Source of the DNA: Rhizoctonia solani
Lineage: Eukaryota > Basidiomycota > Agaricomycetes > Cantharellales > Ceratobasidiaceae
DNA: 64,000 nt
Direction of reading: 5' to 3'
Assembly: GCF_016906535.1 (NCBI RefSeq)
Contig: NC_057370.1
Coordinates: forward strand, 1,240,001-1,304,000
The position numbers and the translations under genes are program-made. Positions 60,275-64,000 of this stretch are shown in pieces. The notes under the pieces were generated by a model, which was given only the letters and a program-made list of their open reading frames with translations, was not told the origin of the DNA and did not search any database. How positions within the stretch are numbered: position 1 is the stretch's first letter; every line of letters starts with the position of its first letter.

Positions 60275-62248
60275 AGTGAACTTCTTCAACTTGTTGGATA
60301 CCTTGGAAGCGTCAAAGAAGACACCAAAGAGGTACCCATTTGCCGACAAATTAGTTTTTTGGCTTTACGAAGGATCAGTTTGCTTTGGATATTTTTGGGG
60401 AGCATCAAGGGAAAATGTTGTTGTACGCTATCTCTGTATTTCGCGGGTTTCGGTGTTTTGAGGTTTCAATATTTCGGGTCTGGGTCTTTCCTGATGAAAA
60501 ACGAAGTTTATGGTTTTATTCTGACGCATAAGTGATCGAGATTTTCTGCTGGTGACTGGGGATTCTACTAGTTTACCGGGCCCGAAGCATTTCCAAGTTC
60601 CCCTCAAGAGAGGTCTTGATCCGGAACCTCGTTTCTATTTCATATGGGAACTTGGCAGTGATGATGGGAAATGGTTCAAATCAGTGATCGGTGGTGGTGG
60701 CTACTCGTATGGTTTGCCAACGCAAGTCCAAAGCACTCACTATCGATATCAATCGTAATCCGGTCCGAAACTTCGTGTACTGTATACGAGACCTATGTGA
60801 AGATTTCCGCTGTTTTCCCAGCGAGATCTGCGCTACCACTCACATAAACCTGTTCGGAGTCGCCCACCAGCAATCATTCTGTCCCCTTCGTGTCTGCTAC
60901 GAATCCGCCCCGATCCTATCCCTAGCCAAGATACCTGCTTTGACAACCTTCCACTATATAAACAGACTTCAAGCTCTATGGAAGCTGAAGAAACCCTAAC
61001 CCTCAGAAGTATCCAAATTCGGTTGCTGAGCCTGTATCTGTTCGTTACATCCATCTGGAGCAACGAGTGTAAAGCCCATACCTACGGCGGCCTATATATG
61101 CAAGAGTGTTGATATAACGAGCTGGGTTGGTTAAAAGAATGAAAATGTTATGGATCTACATGGTGAATGATTACATTATACGTAACGCCACTAATTCAAA
61201 GCCATGGTGCAGTCTATCAGGTTTGGTAGATGGGCATCATTCACCCAGTTGTCGGCCGCGCATCCCAGGCCCATTTTAAGCATGTGCACTTTATTCTGCG
61301 TGTATCATCAGTCGGCTATCGGGTTTATGTCTCTAATCTATATTCCATACCTCCGTTCTGTGCCGTCGATACTCTGGTGAGCTAACTTTATCCCACTCTT
61401 AAATTGGGGTCCAGACCCCATGGTGCAATCTTGTATGAGATCAGTGCTGATTGGAACTTTGCGCTTACTCTTACCCGTCACCTCCGTGTCAATCCCAGTC
61501 CAGGACTAGGAATATCGGGCAAATTGAATATGATCTATCTCTGATGTGATTTAGCTGGGATACGCATGCAAGTCACAAGTGCCCCGAATAGGGAAATATA
61601 AGTATGATAAGTACACAGCTAGCGTTAAGAGTTTATTGAATTGATTAAGGCGTTCCGTGAGTGGGTGGAGAGATGAGACGTCTCGGTAAAGTATGGTGCA
61701 TGGTGCATGGCTTGAACTGTTCCCCAACTTGGCAACCAGAGCAAACTGACAAAAAGAGGTACAGGTCGCATTATGAATATTCGAGGGGCTCAGGCGCATA
61801 TACCCTAGTCCTGGTGTGAGGGTAAGTTAACAACCTACGCTGTGCCAATTGTACGACAACAAAACAGGTTGATTGATTTCTATGTACATATATAACGACC
61901 AGGAAACCCGTGAGTACATATGTAATTGCGTCACATTATTTGTTGCGCGATGCATGCTCTAAACCGCAGGGTCGAAGGATTTTGTCCCAGGGTTGCGTGC
62001 ATGTATTTTACTAAGTTTATGGCTACAGGCTCATTGTTTAGTAGGTCATCTTATTCATAAAGTGAAAAAGAGAAGGCCTCGCAAACCGGCTAACCGGGAA
62101 GAAAAGCCGAGCCTCAAGGATGTGGTGGGCCTCGGAATTCTGAAGAACGATCGAACCCGTAATTGCTCCCGTAATGAAGATACCGAAACTACCAGAGCTG
62201 TCCTTTTATACCCGCCTCTCATCCTCTAACTAGCGGATATCTCCTCAC
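60275..62248. other. long gene-poor interval
   Basis: About 2 kb with no supported gene on either strand. A small direct duplication of GGTGCAT occurs near 61694-61708. The right end is the promoter of HSL copy 3 (TTTTATA near 62204-62210). Confidence 0.45.
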
Positions 62249-63572
62249 ATGGATCCACTCACAAAACTGCTGCACACTCAACCTTTCGGATTCCTGTACC
62301 TTCTTTATAGACGCATACTGGTTGTGCTCAAGATACCCTTTTGGACTGCTCTCTACTTTGCAGGAATCAATAAGCCACGCCCGTCCTGGTCGCTAAAAAG
62401 TTATTGCTATCGAACGCTATTCGGGATGTGTTAGGTATATGCTCCATGTCATGACTCAGCTATCATTTCCTCACTTGTTATTTAATGTACAGACGCGCCT
62501 TCAAAAACGGGTCAAACCCGCGGACGGGACCACACAAAAGAGGTCATTGCCAAGGATTGTCTGGACGCTCGCTTTATTTGGGTTGATCCTGTCCCTCCTA
62601 ACCTGATTGTGGGGGAGGTCGAACGACTCGCACGAGCGTGCGGGGCCCGGTCCGTGCGTATTCCTGCCTATGGATTCGGAAAATGGGAGTCTGAACGAGA
62701 TCTCGCACGAGATGGTGAAAAGGTTATTCTCAATCTTCATGGTGGGGCATACATAGTGAGTACTCTTGGTCTAAACGAAAGCCAATAGGATCGAACGTAA
62801 TTTACAGGCAGGAACCGCCCACCCAGAGGATCCGACGGCTAACATCCCGCGTGGATATCTCACTTATGGCATTTCGCGTGTGCTCTCAGTCGATTATCGT
62901 CTCTCTGCTACAAATCCATACCCAGTTGTTGCTCCTTTCCCGACAGCTCTTCTGGATGCACTGGCAGGGTACATCTACCTCACACGTACGCTCGGATTCA
63001 AGCCCCAGAATGTCATCGTCAGTGGAGATAGTGCTGGTGGAAATTTAGCCCTTGCGTTGGCAAGGTACTTACGGGACTCGGCTGAACTGGGACTTGGAAT
63101 TCCCGGAGGATTGATATTGATATCTCCATGGGTCGATCCTACAGGAACGTACACCGGTACACTTACAGACAATTCTCCTGCCGTACTGAACGCCAAGTCC
63201 GATTATATCAAGCTCCCAGATGCGAAAACCGATCCCAATGCTCGGTATTTTTATTCCCTCCGCGCGCTTATCGGGCCTATGTCCGTGAAGGATGCAGGGC
63301 ACAGCCCATACATTTCTCCAGCGTCATTACGTTTAGCAGAAAATGGGTTGTTCAGTGATTTCCCACCAAGCTATATAATCAGTGGAGACGCAGAAGTACT
63401 TGTGGAACAAATCCGGTTGCTCCACTCGCGGATGAAAGGGGATATGCCCACGGGCGCTGTGGTTTATCGTGAAGTTCCCGATGCGGTGCACGATTTCGTT
63501 GCTTTTACGGTTTGGGAGCCTGAGAGAAGTGAGGTGCTAAGAGAAACCATGAATTGGGTCAAAGCATTGTAG
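62249..63572 (+). CDS. alpha/beta hydrolase, HSL family (copy 3), one frame break
   Basis: Exons 62249-62434, 62493-62755 and 62808-63572, about 400 aa. The N-terminal hydrophobic helix (RRILVVLKIPFWTALYFAG) is followed by KPRPSWSL, DHTKEVIAKDCLDARFIWVD, SVRIPAYGFGKW and HGGAYI. After the second intron come AGTAHPEDPTANIPRGYL, LSVDYRLSATNPYPV, the nucleophile elbow GDSAGG and the catalytic His in AVHDFVAF. The first exon reads CTAAAAAG at 62393-62400, and one more A (A6) is needed to keep the frame into the intron donor at 62435 and to match the phase-1 junction of the other copies. Function is as for copies 1 and 2: membrane-associated esterase, substrate unknown. Confidence 0.84.
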
Positions 63573-64000
63573 TAGGATTAGGTATATGCCGTGCAGTGGA
63601 ATGAAATACTTCTCAGGTCGACCTAGCCTTCAAGTCTATTCACAAATTTAAGGTGCGGCCAGTAGCCTACAATCGACATCCCCAATTGGGGCGAGTTAGC
63701 CATTTTGTACGACTAGTAAATATATATTTCTACTGCATACGACTATTTAACATCCGCAGACCAAAGAGTGGCCCACCCCATCAATATAGCTGCCTTCTAC
63801 CCCAGCTTGCCGTTTTCTGAACATTTATTCTCACTTCTCAACCTAAACTTCGGCCTCAAACAGCCATGTTTCATTGGGCTTATCTTTTCATCTCCAACTG
63901 ATAGCGCATTTATTCATCTGGATCGTGTCACAAGTCGTGCTTGCTAATCAGAACCATGGAATATCTATCTTGTGTGGCTTAAACCTATTAGATGCAATTT
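63573..64000. other. window end, nothing recognised
   Basis: Downstream flank of HSL copy 3. No open frame of note. Confidence 0.4.

Overview
The window reads as a filamentous basidiomycete nuclear genome, most likely an agaricomycete. Most genes are cut by many 50-60 nt GT-AG introns. The gene set is fungal: chitin deacetylase, Rim15-type kinase, fungal GTP cyclohydrolase II, CorA metal transporters with acidic N-termini, and a secreted expansin-like (RlpA-type) protein. Placement near Rhizoctonia/Ceratobasidiaceae is an inference from the style of the expansin-like and CorA genes and was not tested. I saw no rRNA or tRNA gene, CRISPR array, origin or recognisable transposon. Exon boundaries were worked out by hand from splice signals and reading-frame phase.

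Layout, 0.6-35 kb (mostly housekeeping): an uncharacterised protein with an N-terminal Cys-pair module (-), an F-box protein with a hydrophobic C-terminus (-), glutaminyl-tRNA synthetase (-), a PAF-acetylhydrolase-like lipase (-), a GPI-type chitin deacetylase (+), an HSL-family alpha/beta hydrolase (-), an expansin-like protein built from micro-exons (+), a second F-box protein (-), a STIMATE/TMEM110-family membrane protein (-) divergent from SEC18/NSF (+), GTP cyclohydrolase II (+), an importin-11/Kap120 karyopherin (+), and PEX2 (-).

Layout, 35-50 kb (duplicated, accessory): three related CorA-type transporter genes. The first is probably decayed. The second and third share an identical N-terminal peptide. 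They flank a cytochrome P450 (+), a second HSL hydrolase (-) and a CsbD-like stress protein (-).

Layout, 50-64 kb: mitochondrial ribosomal protein bS18m (-) divergent from a Rim15-like PAS/zinc/kinase/receiver protein (+), a polyglutamine protein of unknown function (+), and a third HSL hydrolase (+).

The housekeeping genes do not form one pathway. P450, hydrolases, chitin deacetylase and expansin-like protein suggest xenobiotic/secondary and cell-wall metabolism around a conserved core. I did not find a convincing new multi-gene system. The strongest observations are the micro-exon architecture of the expansin-like gene, paralogue-specific intron presence and synonymous-only divergence in the CorA genes, three GC-AG introns, and about ten one-base frame breaks at short mononucleotide runs in otherwise conserved genes between 36 and 62 kb. 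The last may be residual assembly errors or real decay.
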